Positions 6,693 through 14,763 of a stretch of 38,051 nt of DNA are shown here, piece by piece. The notes under the pieces are model-generated. The model ran no database searches and was not told where the DNA came from. It saw only the letters and a program-made list of their open reading frames with translations. Location of the stretch: positions 1 through 38,051 of the forward strand of contig JAJPHM010000058.1 in assembly GCA_021325295.1 (NCBI GenBank), given 5' to 3'. The DNA is from Nitrososphaeraceae archaeon (GTDB taxonomy: Archaea; Thermoproteota; Nitrososphaeria; Nitrososphaerales; Nitrososphaeraceae). Each line of letters starts with the position of its first letter. The stretch's first letter is position 1. Both the position numbers and the translations under genes were made by a program.

Positions 6693-8363
6693 TCACGAGC
6701 TCTCCACTTTTGCCATCAGCTTTGCAGGGTCCTGGTTGAACATACCTATCATCTTGCTGACAATGCGGTAGTCCCTCATCCCCCGGCTGACAAGCCATGC
6801 AAGAATTTTTTTTCTCCTTTCAAGATCTTCTGCAATGTCTGCGACATCAAGGCCCGAGCCGTCTGCTATCTTGAGTATCTGGGTGCTTGTGTCAAGCTTG
6901 TCGTAATAGCCGTCAGTGTGCGGATCCCAGGTAAAGACACTCTTTGTGCCCGACGAGGACTCTATCTCGGCTATTTCTGTTATCCTTCTTGCAGTTATGC
7001 TTTTGAGCGAGCCCCCTGACTCAGACTTGAGCTGCACCCTCTTGACTGTAACTATGCAGTTCATGAGTGGGATATAGGCAGGCGGTATGTCCATTGGCTT
7101 TTGCAAAAGCCTCTTTATTGCCGAAGCCGAGTCGTCGGCATGCATTGTCGCCATGCCTCCGTGCCCGGTGGCAAGTGCCTGGAAAAGGACGTAGGCCTCT
7201 TCGCCCCTGATTTCTCCCACCAGTATGTAATCGGGCCGGTGACGCATTCCAGACTTGAGCAGGTCAAAAAGCGTAACTTCTCCCTGGCTCTCAAGCCCAA
7301 AGCTTGCCCTGGATACCAGGCTGAACCAGTTTTCGTGGGGGATGTTGATTTCTGCAGTATCTTCAACTGAAAATATCTTGTAGTACGGGTTTATCAGGCC
7401 GGTAACTGCATTGAGGATAGTGGTCTTGCCGCCACCTGTCGATCCTATGACCATAATCGATTTTCTATTGTCTACAAGGAGCCACAGGTATGCGGCCATG
7501 TGCAGGTCAAGGGCATCATAGTTTATCAGGTCAACTATTGTTATCGGGTCTTCTCGGAACTTTCTTATTGTAAAGCTGCTGCCCATGGTAGTGACTTCTT
7601 TTTTGTAAAGCGCTGCAAGTCGGTGGTTTCCTGGCAGCGAAGCGTCTACAATTGGGTGAGCTGCGCTTACATGCTTGCCTGCCCTGTGGACCATCTTCAT
7701 TACAAAGCTGTCCAAAAGTTCGGTGTCTCTGAAAGAGATGTTTGTCCGCAGCCCGTTGTACTGCCTGTGATAAACGTAGATGGGCTTGTTTGCTCCACCG
7801 CAGGTGATATCCTCGATAAACGGGTCATGAAAGAGCGGGTCGATTATCCCAAAGCCCAGAATATCCCTCTTCAGATAATATTTTACTTTTTCAATCATTA
7901 CCGGCTCGACGCTTTTTGTAATGTGTTCTTTTAAAAGCCGGGCAACTTCTGACATAAAGCCGGCTTCGATGTCGTCCAAAAGTCTGGGAGAGTCTATCTG
8001 CTGCTCCAAAAGCTCTTTGATGCTCGAGTAAATCTGCAGCTCTTTTTCTCCAAGCTGCAGCTCATCAACGCTGTACATGATATCAGCATAATCAGAATTT
8101 TGCAAAATGGAAACATAACAGAAAGGAGCGACAAGCGGGTATCGCTGTATTACCTTGAAGCCTTCAGGGATCTTGCCTGCAGACCACTCGCCGGAAGAGG
8201 TTGACTCTAAATACTTGACGGCACGGGTCAGCTGGGCATCAAATGCCGACTCGTCAAAATTAAACTCCTTAAGGGCAGACGCAAAGTCTTCGTCTTCTTT
8301 CTTTTTTGACTCTGCCGACTGCTTTTTGATGTTAAATTTCAGGTTTAGATTGTTCAAGTTCAT
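6693..8363 (-). CDS. Type II/IV secretion-type pilus assembly ATPase (FlaI/TadA/PilT family)
   Basis: The protein of about 556 residues powers pilin polymerisation from the cytoplasmic face. It has the N-terminal domain of archaeal secretion ATPases (KYYLKRDILGFGIIDPLF, IEDITCGGANKPIYVYHR), Walker A MVIGSTGGGKTTILNAV, Asp box-like FSVEDTAEINIP, Walker B-like DYILVGEIRGEEAYVLFQAL and the His box TGHGGMATMHADD. An in-frame TTG at 8381 would overlap the Shine-Dalgarno sequence. The ATG at 8363 has GGAGGT (minus strand, 8379-8374) 10 bases upstream and is preferred. It sits between the pilin gene and the platform gene, all on the minus strand, which makes a minimal pilus operon. No archaellum-specific FlaH/FlaG/FlaF genes are adjacent, so a type IV pilus is more likely than an archaellum. 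Confidence 0.95.
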   Translation of the reverse strand: MNLNNLNLKFNIKKQSAESKKKEDEDFASALKEFNFDESAFDAQLTRAVKYLESTSSGEWSAGKIPEGFKVIQRYPLVAPFCYVSILQNSDYADIMYSVDELQLGEKELQIYSSIKELLEQQIDSPRLLDDIEAGFMSEVARLLKEHITKSVEPVMIEKVKYYLKRDILGFGIIDPLFHDPFIEDITCGGANKPIYVYHRQYNGLRTNISFRDTELLDSFVMKMVHRAGKHVSAAHPIVDASLPGNHRLAALYKKEVTTMGSSFTIRKFREDPITIVDLINYDALDLHMAAYLWLLVDNRKSIMVIGSTGGGKTTILNAVTGLINPYYKIFSVEDTAEINIPHENWFSLVSRASFGLESQGEVTLFDLLKSGMRHRPDYILVGEIRGEEAYVLFQALATGHGGMATMHADDSASAIKRLLQKPMDIPPAYIPLMNCIVTVKRVQLKSESGGSLKSITARRITEIAEIESSSGTKSVFTWDPHTDGYYDKLDTSTQILKIADGSGLDVADIAEDLERRKKILAWLVSRGMRDYRIVSKMIGMFNQDPAKLMAKVESS

Positions 8364-8373
8364 TGATTTGTTG

Positions 8374-8379
8374 ACCTCC
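8374..8379 (-). promoter_or_regulatory. Shine-Dalgarno sequence deciding the ATPase start
   Basis: GGAGGT on the minus strand lies 10 bases before the ATG at 8363. An upstream in-frame TTG at 8381 overlaps it, so the downstream ATG is the likely start. Confidence 0.75.
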
Positions 8380-8434
8380 AAAAGAAAAAAAGGGAAAGTA
8401 AGGATTTTTTGTTGTGTCCCGTTTTCGGCTTGCT

Positions 8435-9037
8435 TTAGACGCCTACGATAGATACAGTCTGTACTGCAGTTGTCTGACCATCGCCTACGTTCATTGTCAG
8501 CTGAAGTCCTGCATCAGTTGAACCAAGGCCTGAGCCGTTCAGATATATGATGGCTAGTTGACCAGGGGCCAAAGATACTGGGCCAGTTGCTGCAGTGAAT
8601 TGAGATCCAGTTGTGCTGCCTCCCAACTTGATAGACACGGTACCACTTAGAGTTTTCAAGCCACCAGCAGTCCATGTATATGGATTCAAGTTAGTCTGTG
8701 TGTTTATTGATGTCATGTCTGTTGCTGTATTGTCATAGTACCAGCTTGATGTTGGTACTGATGTTCCTCTCAGTGTTACGGAACTTATTGCTATCGCTTT
8801 GCTTCCGGTGTTCTGCACGACAAAGGCTGCCTGCGAATACGGGGTGGTTGTGTTGGCCATGCCTACCCAGACGTGGGCATTTGTCACCTGTATCGATTTC
8901 TCTTGAGAACTGGACTGGAACATACTACCTCCAAAGAACACCACACCAGCTCCCAGTACTACGGAAGCGATGAGGATAATCAATGTGGTAATGACGTTGC
9001 CAATCCCTCTCCTTTTTTGGAACTTAAAGGTCGTCAT
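8435..9037 (-). CDS. Archaeal type IV pilin/archaellin-like protein
   Basis: The 200-residue product begins with a class III signal peptide: a short basic stretch (KFQKRRG) followed by IGNVITTLIILIASVVLGAGVVFFGG. Cleavage by prepilin peptidase is expected after the glycine of RRG. The hydrophobic helix then forms the filament core, and the remaining part is threonine/serine/glycine-rich and beta-strand-like (VWVGMANTTTPYSQAAFVVQ, LAPGQLAIIYLNGSGLG). No cysteines are present. It is first in the operon with the assembly ATPase and platform protein and is therefore the likely main subunit of that pilus. Start ATG at 9037; the spacer upstream contains a palindromic CTTGCAAG element and an 11-bp inverted repeat. 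Confidence 0.9.
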   Translation of the reverse strand: MTTFKFQKRRGIGNVITTLIILIASVVLGAGVVFFGGSMFQSSSQEKSIQVTNAHVWVGMANTTTPYSQAAFVVQNTGSKAIAISSVTLRGTSVPTSSWYYDNTATDMTSINTQTNLNPYTWTAGGLKTLSGTVSIKLGGSTTGSQFTAATGPVSLAPGQLAIIYLNGSGLGSTDAGLQLTMNVGDGQTTAVQTVSIVGV

Positions 9038-9075
9038 TATCCAAGCATAGAAACAGTTTCGATAATAGAACTTCT

Positions 9076-9128
9076 ATGTCTTGCAATCATACAATCTTTA
9101 CAGCTCCAGTTTGTAGCTTGCAAGACAT
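9076..9128. promoter_or_regulatory. 11-bp inverted repeat upstream of the pilin operon
   Basis: ATGTCTTGCAA at 9076-9086 is the reverse complement of TTGCAAGACAT at 9118-9128. The pair sits in the spacer between the pilin gene (minus) and the orphan gene at 9309 (plus) and could bind a dimeric regulator or form a hairpin. The second arm belongs to a 21-base sequence repeated at 15744-15764. Confidence 0.45.
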
Positions 9129-9132
9129 ACAA
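9112..9132 (+). repeat. 21-bp direct repeat, copy 1 (other copy 15744-15764)
   Basis: The sequence TGTAGCTTGCAAGACATACA plus one further A occurs exactly here and at 15744-15764. The core CTTGCAAG is palindromic. Both copies are in intergenic DNA upstream of operons, here about 75 bases before the pilin start on the other strand. Confidence 0.7.
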
Positions 9133-9308
9133 GTATTCCCAGAAGATACAAGTACAGCGAGTACATGGTTCTCTGGGTATCCTTTCATGGCAATGCAGAA
9201 TGTGGAAGAAAAGCACATCGGTAGTTCTGCTTAACTGGACCTGACTATGTCACAAAACTTTATTATAGCTTCGAAGAATGTCTATAATTAATAGGTCAGA
9301 CTTGTACA

Positions 9309-10100
9309 GTGAGCAATTCGCAGGAACTGTGGATCAAAGACAAGTATATAGCTCCTTGGATATTGCCAAAAGAGAAATTCCATCTATGGTTAAAATACGA
9401 TACTTGCTTGGATTTCGATACCATTTCTTTGGTGCATAGTCCAGATTTTAATATCAACGGGATAGGAAATACTAACGAAGTTATCAAGCAAGCAGACGAT
9501 GGAATCATCACATGTTCTAGAAAGGAGTTGTTTTCTGACGGATTCATTTTCTTTGTATGTGAATATCAATCCATACCAGAGGAAGAAAAGGAGGAGAAGT
9601 TTATCATTGAATTCAGATCAGCCGACAAAACAGTAAAATCGTTGGAGTTGGTCACAAAGATAGTTAGGCCAATTGTAGTACAGAGATCAATAAATTATGA
9701 TTCTATTTCAATAGAAGGATACTCACCAGACATCTTGGAACCGCTCGATTTGGAATTTGAAAATATTGGTTCTGCTTTGCCCAAAAACTTTACCTTGAAT
9801 ATGGTAATCACGTCACCAACACTGAAGATAACAATTGATTCATTTGAGAATGAAGTTGTTGATGGTAGAATATTCAAGGAGAAAATCAAGACAATCAATA
9901 ACAAGATTCGAATATCTGGTAAAGGCCAAGGTATGATTACCCTCAAGATGCAATATGAAGATATGATAGGAAACAAGTATGAATCGATTGTTGGATATGT
10001 GACTATACAATCGATGGAGAGCAAGCAAACAGAACTTCCAGTATTTCGACGACAAGCAGGCCCTCAGCCCCGACTGTTAGTTGTCCCACAAGCAGTCTAG
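9309..10100 (+). CDS. Uncharacterised beta-rich protein, first gene of an orphan pair
   Basis: I do not recognise this 263-residue protein. It has no signal peptide or membrane helix. The middle and C-terminal parts look like beta-sandwich repeats (LEPLDLEFENIGSALPKNF, LNMVITSPTLKITIDSFENE, GMITLKMQYEDMIG), reminiscent of CARDB/arrestin-like folds, but this is only an impression. The start is GTG at 9309; a TATA-like TTTATTATA lies near 9259-9267, giving a short leader. It is followed after 10 bases by the gene at 10111, so the two probably form an operon. Both are richer in A+T and isoleucine/lysine codons than the neighbouring pilus genes, which suggests an accessory origin. Confidence 0.75.
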   Translation: MSNSQELWIKDKYIAPWILPKEKFHLWLKYDTCLDFDTISLVHSPDFNINGIGNTNEVIKQADDGIITCSRKELFSDGFIFFVCEYQSIPEEEKEEKFIIEFRSADKTVKSLELVTKIVRPIVVQRSINYDSISIEGYSPDILEPLDLEFENIGSALPKNFTLNMVITSPTLKITIDSFENEVVDGRIFKEKIKTINNKIRISGKGQGMITLKMQYEDMIGNKYESIVGYVTIQSMESKQTELPVFRRQAGPQPRLLVVPQAV

Positions 10101-10110
10101 TTGACTTTAT

Positions 10111-11178
10111 GTGGCATTCTCGATCATTTCGCTTCTTGGTCCTGTTTTAGGGCAATCACTTAATTTATACACCAAGCTTGCTGAGGCTGGAATTTTTGCA
10201 TCTAGAGGAGCTACGCTGAATTGGTCAGACGGTATACTTGAACAGGAATGGCACATTCAAGTTCCACTATTCAAAACAAAGATTGGAGCTATCAAAGACT
10301 TTTTCGACAGATTTCAGGTCAAGGACATTGAAATTGCAAATTGCAGAGATATCACAGGATACATCTACCCTCAAGGTAAAGATAGCCTAGAGAAATTAGT
10401 AATCATTTCAAGAAGAGAGAATGTGGGCATAATTCATGTGCGCAAAATTCTTTCAGAGGTAGGCTCTGATATTGCAGTTATTAAATTTAAAAGTACCATA
10501 CCACGTGAAATAATAAACTCAATAGTTTTCAAGCAAATAACTAGTACTCCTATGTTTCCGGATAAATGGAATGTTATGGAGTTTTCCTTTTCTTTAGTAT
10601 TAGATAGGGCAGATTTATGGCTAAGAACTTTCCAATCCTTTGGCATTAGAGATATCAGACATGGTTTCAATATTGAAATACCACATAACGTATTTGATGA
10701 CATAGTCCCGACACATATCGAAAGAAGAATTAACCGGTCTGCTAGTGCAGCTCTTTCTGGCAATCGAGACGCTCTTGAATACCACAAGGTAATGCGGGAT
10801 CATATGTTGAGATATCAAGAACCGGAAATTGCAAGCAGGTTATTCACTATGATAAAATTTGAAACTGCAGCACTAGTACAAGTTCATAATATAATTCCAA
10901 CCTTGCAAACCTATGATTTAGTAATTCCAAATTTTAGCATGATTCTTCCAACGAAGCTCAGAGTAGAGACGAGCTTTAACATTGAAGGAAATGATTTTGG
11001 CATCCATGGCAAAATATTTCTAGACTTTGAAAAATACAAGGATTTGTTTTCAGAATTGCTGAATGAAATAGAAAACACACTACCTCAAATTTTGAGGTTC
11101 TACGCATCATATCTTCTATACGCTTTACATGATCTCATCGCTAAAGCTACCAACAATCTAGTGCAGGTACGAATTTGA
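10111..11178 (+). CDS. Uncharacterised protein, second gene of an orphan pair
   Basis: I do not recognise this 355-residue protein. It starts at GTG 10111 with a moderately hydrophobic N-terminus (AFSIISLLGPVLGQSLNLY). It continues with mixed alpha/beta sequence including DLWLRTFQSFGIRDIRHGF and YHKVMRDHMLRYQEPEIA. The C-terminal 60 residues are helical and partly hydrophobic (LPQILRFYASYLLYALHDLI). No catalytic motif, zinc ligand set or nucleotide-binding loop is evident. The 10-base gap to the preceding gene suggests the two proteins act together. The low-G+C composition is shared with that partner and differs from the pilus operon upstream. Confidence 0.75.
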   Translation: MAFSIISLLGPVLGQSLNLYTKLAEAGIFASRGATLNWSDGILEQEWHIQVPLFKTKIGAIKDFFDRFQVKDIEIANCRDITGYIYPQGKDSLEKLVIISRRENVGIIHVRKILSEVGSDIAVIKFKSTIPREIINSIVFKQITSTPMFPDKWNVMEFSFSLVLDRADLWLRTFQSFGIRDIRHGFNIEIPHNVFDDIVPTHIERRINRSASAALSGNRDALEYHKVMRDHMLRYQEPEIASRLFTMIKFETAALVQVHNIIPTLQTYDLVIPNFSMILPTKLRVETSFNIEGNDFGIHGKIFLDFEKYKDLFSELLNEIENTLPQILRFYASYLLYALHDLIAKATNNLVQVRI

Positions 11179-11507
11179 CAGTGTTATGACAATTGTCTTG
11201 TAATCAGAAAATAAAAAAGTAGTCCTCAGAAACAAATGCATGAGCATATTTTGTATGCATTGAACAAACATGCATATGTGAGCTATTGAAAAGGTCACTT
11301 TGCTGTCTTATTTTATCTATGAGTTCAGCAATATCGCCCCATAAATCATCTTGATTAACAGGTAGTGCCTTTATCCTTCCGGTCAGATCTTGTATGCAGA
11401 GAGCAACCACGTTAAATATTATCGAACTTTTTATCTATTCCTGCTTGAGCTCTAAGAAGTTAGAGTTTTTATTTTTCCAGATGCTACCTTCTAGTGATAA
11501 TATACTA
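11179..11507. other. Intergenic stretch with one weak small open frame
   Basis: This 329-base spacer separates the orphan pair from a PIN toxin gene on the other strand. A 68-codon frame on the minus strand (11410-11204, start GTG) encodes ALCIQDLTGRIKALPVNQ and a His/Met/Cys-containing tail (SSHMHVCSMHTKYAH). It has a TTTAAC-like sequence before it, but no recognisable domain, so it is noted rather than called as a gene. Confidence 0.3.
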
Positions 11508-12023
11508 CTAGTGATTTAAAGAAAGCTCTAATCGTGTCATGGTGCGGTCCTCTTGGTTGCCTAAATCAACAATCTTCATACCTTCTATAGTCCCTGCTTT
11601 AAGTCTATGAATAATTTTGCTATCGTGAATTAAGAAATGACCACAATCATATAACCACCCTGTATAAATATGCAAAGCATCATCTGCAGATATGTGAAAT
11701 CCGTCTATCAATAACCTAGATTGTGCAACGATAACATGGTCTATTGGAGCAATTAGAAATGAAGAATATTCATTTGTACGCGTGATGCGTTCGACAAAAG
11801 TTGCTATGATTTGCTGCTGCTCTGATTTCGTTAAGGCATCTTTTGGTTTTCTTGCCAGTCTATCAATTACTGCAACTGCCTCATTTATTGACCAGATAGA
11901 GGTAACAATTTGTAGGTCATCTGTTCTTGCAGCGTTGGCTATGTCATCTACCAAGTCTGAGCCTATTTCAGTTACAAATTCTTTGATTAGTGCAGAAGTA
12001 TCAAAGTAGACTCGTTTCTTCAC
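11508..12023 (-). CDS. PIN-domain ribonuclease toxin (VapC-like)
   Basis: The 171-residue product has all four expected acidic positions: D8 in RVYFDTSALIKEF, E48 in SINEAV, D114/D115 in ISADDALHIY and D134 in FLIHDSKII. PIN toxins are Mg2+-dependent RNases, often cutting tRNA or rRNA when their antitoxin is degraded. At 171 residues it is longer than a typical VapC (about 130) because of an extra helical insertion around residues 56-90 and a C-terminal extension. The start ATG overlaps the stop of the upstream small gene, which is presumably its antitoxin. Confidence 0.9.
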   Translation of the reverse strand: MKKRVYFDTSALIKEFVTEIGSDLVDDIANAARTDDLQIVTSIWSINEAVAVIDRLARKPKDALTKSEQQQIIATFVERITRTNEYSSFLIAPIDHVIVAQSRLLIDGFHISADDALHIYTGWLYDCGHFLIHDSKIIHRLKAGTIEGMKIVDLGNQEDRTMTRLELSLNH

Positions 12024-12265
12024 CGATTTTCGTCACGCATCGCAGCTAATTCATCAGTGATATTACCAAAGCGTTTCAATATGCTGTGTGTCTTAGCCAA
12101 GTCAGCTTGTGATTTATTTGCACCATAATGCTTGAGTAGGTCATTCATTTCTGAATGAATCTGCTTTTGATTCACAAAATTCAATTTCAAATTCAATTTG
12201 AACTTGGATTTTTCTTCATTACTCAGTAGCACAGGCACGACTCTCACCAACCATCCCGTTAACAA
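12020..12265 (-). CDS. Small protein, presumed antitoxin of the PIN toxin at 11508
   Basis: The frame encodes up to 81 residues. The start is uncertain: TTG at 12265, GTG codons a few residues later, and ATG for MNDLLKHYGANKSQADLAKT are all possible. The C-terminal part is charged and helical (HSILKRFGNITDELAAMRD). No RHH or AbrB motif is clear. Its role is inferred from the 4-base overlap with the PIN toxin start, the classic antitoxin-toxin arrangement. Confidence 0.6.
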   Translation of the reverse strand: MLTGWLVRVVPVLLSNEEKSKFKLNLKLNFVNQKQIHSEMNDLLKHYGANKSQADLAKTHSILKRFGNITDELAAMRDENR

Positions 12266-12409
12266 TACTAATAACGGTTACATAAATCAATTGTGCATAA
12301 TGATGAGTAATTTTTTGGTTTAATCATTTTACTGTTTCTCAGTCCATTAGGCGGATCCAAAATGGAAAATAGGCTTCTTGTTCAATTCAAAGAGGCCAAT
12401 CAAACTAAC

Positions 12410-12422
12410 TATATATTTATAA
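12410..12422 (+). promoter_or_regulatory. TATA box of the 60-residue protein gene
   Basis: CTATATATTTATA is a strong archaeal TATA element centred about 40 bases before the ATG at 12455, predicting a leader of roughly 15 bases. Confidence 0.6.
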
Positions 12423-12454
12423 TGTAAGCGCTCAATTTTCTGTATTAGACTCAA

Positions 12455-12637
12455 ATGGCTACCCAGCATCGTAAAGTCATTTTCCCTTCAGAAAATGAAG
12501 AGTACAGGGGATACCAAGTGCTATTTGACAAGGGTTCCCCGATAAGCTACTTGGGGGATAGACGTTATGTCGTATCAGAAGATGACTGCAAAGTCCTACA
12601 AGACAATGGCGTAAAATACCAAGTATTAGACTGCTAA
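12455..12637 (+). CDS. Small 60-residue protein of unknown function
   Basis: The predicted protein is compact and charged, with NEEYRGYQVLFDKGSPISYL, then RRYVVSEDDCKVLQDNG and the ending VKYQVLDC. The pattern suggests a small beta-alpha-beta domain; it has two cysteines. I do not recognise a family. Support for it being real: it has a strong TATA box at the right distance, a normal ATG, and no overlapping alternative gene. It stands alone between a toxin-antitoxin pair and an ArsR regulator. Confidence 0.65.
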   Translation: MATQHRKVIFPSENEEYRGYQVLFDKGSPISYLGDRRYVVSEDDCKVLQDNGVKYQVLDC

Positions 12638-12902
12638 AGGAAGCAATATAACGAACCGTTTTTGCATTGCTTGCTAACACTGCCAAATACTATAGACCTG
12701 TCTCTTACCATAAGAAGTACAGAACTCGTACCTTATAGCAGAAAGGCATTATTGTTTAGCATCCAAAAGACTGTAATTGCTGAATATGACAATGTACTGG
12801 TTTCAGGTTCAAACAACTTGTTCGCTATATGCACAAGATAGGTTGTACATCAGTTGGCTTTTGAAGATTGTTAGATCCATAATGCAACATATTACTTAAC
12901 AG
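12638..12902. other. Intergenic stretch, nothing recognised
   Basis: No open frame of note, repeat or strong hairpin is visible on either strand in these 265 bases between the 60-residue gene and the ArsR promoter. Confidence 0.4.
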
Positions 12903-12910
12903 TTATATAA
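12903..12910 (+). promoter_or_regulatory. TATA box for a leaderless ArsR-family mRNA
   Basis: TTATATAA is centred about 25 bases before the GTG start at 12932, so transcription should begin at or next to the start codon, giving a leaderless message. This supports GTG 12932 as the start. Confidence 0.6.
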
Positions 12911-12931
12911 CCGACTTGTTATATATCTGAT

Positions 12932-13279
12932 GTGGATACTTTCTCCGCATTGGCTGACCCTACACGAAGAGCGATGCTTGATTTGCTATGCAAGCAAGAG
13001 CATTCGGTTAGCGATTTCGTAGATGCATTTCCATCTATCAGCCAGCCTGCAGTTTCCAAGCATCTGAAGGTGCTCAGGGACGCGGGTCTTGTCAGAGTGC
13101 AAACAAGAGCTCAACAAAGAGTCTACAGTCTTCAGCCAGAGGGGCTAGCTGAGCTTGATGCATGGATTGCAAAGTACAAAGTCTTGTGGTCAGAAAACCT
13201 TGATGCGCTGGAAGAGTATCTAGCCGATAGAAAGCAAAAGAAACCAAAAGAGAAAAGGAGCAAGAAAAGGAGTGAATAA
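12932..13279 (+). CDS. ArsR-family winged-helix transcriptional regulator
   Basis: The 115-residue protein begins directly with the ArsR signature FSALADPTRRAMLDLLCK, then the recognition region SISQPAVSKHLKVLRDAGLV and the wing VRVQTRAQQRVYSLQPEGL. It lacks the cysteine metal site (ELCVCDL) of arsenic/zinc sensors. It therefore belongs to the ArsR subgroup paired with SRPBCC proteins (SdpR-like). The C-terminus is a lysine-rich tail. The following SRPBCC gene starts 8 bases inside this gene, so they are co-transcribed and possibly translationally coupled. It probably represses its own operon. Confidence 0.93.
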   Translation: MDTFSALADPTRRAMLDLLCKQEHSVSDFVDAFPSISQPAVSKHLKVLRDAGLVRVQTRAQQRVYSLQPEGLAELDAWIAKYKVLWSENLDALEEYLADRKQKKPKEKRSKKRSE

Positions 13280-13787
13280 CCCGTCATTAAACGATCCAAA
13301 AGATAATGCCAGCAAGGCCGGAACGGTAAACGTGGATGATGGCTATGCAACGCTCAGATATGAACGTCGCGTACCACACTCACTTGAAGAAGTATGGAAT
13401 GCCATTACTGATCCAAAAGAGGTATCTGTCTGGTTCAGTGTCAAAGCAAGGATTGACGCGCGCCCCGGTGGTAGCGTGGAGTATATCAGTGTGCCAGCGG
13501 GTAAGCGGATAAGTGGACGTATACTGGTCTGGGACCCACCGCACGTTTTCGAGCATGAATTTCATATGGACCCACATCCTCAACACCCAGATGGCGACGC
13601 AGAATCAATAGTTCGCTGGGAACTCACAAGAGACGGCAGCGATAATAATTCCACAATTCTCACATTGATACACAGGCGACTTACAAAGGACAACAGCCTT
13701 CGCTACGGATCTGGATGGCCAATTTACCTGGACCGCCTGGTTGCTCAGCTTGGCGGCAAAAGGCTGCCCGACCTGAGAAAGTGTTAA
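13272..13787 (+). CDS. SRPBCC/AHSA1-family (activator of Hsp90 ATPase-like) protein
   Basis: After a 25-residue N-terminal leader the product shows the AHSA1 fold: LRYERRVPHSLEEVWNAITD, then VSVWFSVKARIDARPGG, RISGRILVWDPPHVFEHEF and a C-terminal long helix (GWPIYLDRLVAQLGG). These proteins form a hydrophobic cavity that can bind a small lipid-like or aromatic ligand; the ligand is unknown. The start is GTG at 13272, overlapping the ArsR gene. The ArsR-plus-SRPBCC pairing is widespread in soil organisms and suggests that the SRPBCC protein acts in the same response as the regulator. Length is normal at 171 residues. Confidence 0.88.
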   Translation: MNNPSLNDPKDNASKAGTVNVDDGYATLRYERRVPHSLEEVWNAITDPKEVSVWFSVKARIDARPGGSVEYISVPAGKRISGRILVWDPPHVFEHEFHMDPHPQHPDGDAESIVRWELTRDGSDNNSTILTLIHRRLTKDNSLRYGSGWPIYLDRLVAQLGGKRLPDLRKC

Positions 13788-13998
13788 TCCTATTGGCATA
13801 TGGGTAGTGTGCAGAAAGGTCAGGAGAAAAAATGCACCCATGAAAACTGCTAGATAAAGTACGGTGTACCTATCTTTCTTTTTTGCATAACAATACTCAG
13901 CGGAAAAATCTTGAATATACGCTACGTCCAGAGCGACAATTTACAAACTAAATTCCACTGACAGTCAGATAAAGAGCGTAAATTGACATTTGCCTACC

Positions 13999-14006
13999 TG
14001 TTTAAA
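13999..14006 (+). repeat. 8-bp target-site duplication, left copy
   Basis: TGTTTAAA directly abuts the left inverted repeat of the element at 14007-14842 and recurs directly after the right inverted repeat (14843-14850). An exact direct repeat flush with both ends of an inverted repeat is the mark of transposon insertion. Confidence 0.75.
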
Positions 14007-14087
14007 AGTTCCGTTGCAATAACGAGTGGCTAGCCATTTTTGCTCGGCTGTTGCACTCCGAGGGATAATGTTGCAGGTCGAGGGATG
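14007..14087 (+). repeat. Left terminal inverted repeat
   Basis: Inverted copy of 14764-14842; the outer 52 bases are a perfect match. Confidence 0.85.
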
Positions 14088-14101
14088 ATTGCATTTCTGC
14101 T

Positions 14102-14566
14102 TTACGGTACTACTGCAAACTGCTTTTCTGCCATAAGTGGCTCACCAAGCCTGACTCCTAAAGTATAATTGCCTACTTGTTGAATCCGAATATCCTGATA
14201 TGCTGACCAGTCATACACATCGTCAATATAGTGATAGACTGGTTGAGGTCCATTAATGTCGCAACTTACAATCGGTAAACCTGACCCCCAAACAGGCAAA
14301 GATTTTAAGAATTGATTAGTGTTCCAAATTGCAGCATTTGGACTCTGGCAATAATATCCATATCCTTCTACTCTTACATCAAATCTTATCGGTTCACCTG
14401 CATGGTACGAGTCCTTCAAACCTTCTACAACAACAGTGACATGATTTGACTGTGGAAAGATTGGATTACTATTCTCAGTTGAGCCGATATCAGAAGTCGA
14501 AAAAATGATTACCAAAGCTATTCCTGCAATTAGGCCGATTATGACGGGTATGATTAGGCTATCCAT
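14102..14566 (-). CDS. Membrane-anchored secreted protein, transposon passenger
   Basis: The 154-residue product has one N-terminal membrane segment (SLIIPVIIGLIAGIALVIIF) followed by a soluble outside-facing domain with beta-strand character: HVTVVVEGLKDSYHAGEPI, RFDVRVEGYGYYCQSPNAA and the ending NYTLGVRLGEPLMAEKQF. Two cysteines (in YYCQ and VSCD) could form a disulfide. The 'V-x-x-G-x-x-x-x-Y-x-x-G-E-P-I-x-F' phrase resembles Ig-like/DUF-type domains of archaeal surface proteins; function is unknown. It is the only gene inside the inverted-repeat element, with the stop codon 14 bases from the left arm. Its promoter should lie in the AT-rich interior 14567-14763. Confidence 0.75.
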   Translation of the reverse strand: MDSLIIPVIIGLIAGIALVIIFSTSDIGSTENSNPIFPQSNHVTVVVEGLKDSYHAGEPIRFDVRVEGYGYYCQSPNAAIWNTNQFLKSLPVWGSGLPIVSCDINGPQPVYHYIDDVYDWSAYQDIRIQQVGNYTLGVRLGEPLMAEKQFAVVP

Positions 14567-14763
14567 TGCAAGTTGAAATTTAAAGATACAGCAATTAATC
14601 CTATCTAGAAAAGATTTTGCTTGCTTTCCAGAATCCTATTTTACGTATTCCATCCAATGGCTAATAGAACGATAATAAAAACAACTCGGGCAAATGATAT
14701 TGTTTCGTCAATTGCATTTCAATAACCTTCAAACAATATTTTATAGATAATTCTAATAGGTTT

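Noticed and set aside
5085-9037. Archaellum operon
   Set aside because: The ATPase, platform protein and a class III-signal subunit are present, but FlaH, FlaG, FlaF and other archaellum-specific genes are absent, so a type IV pilus is the better reading.
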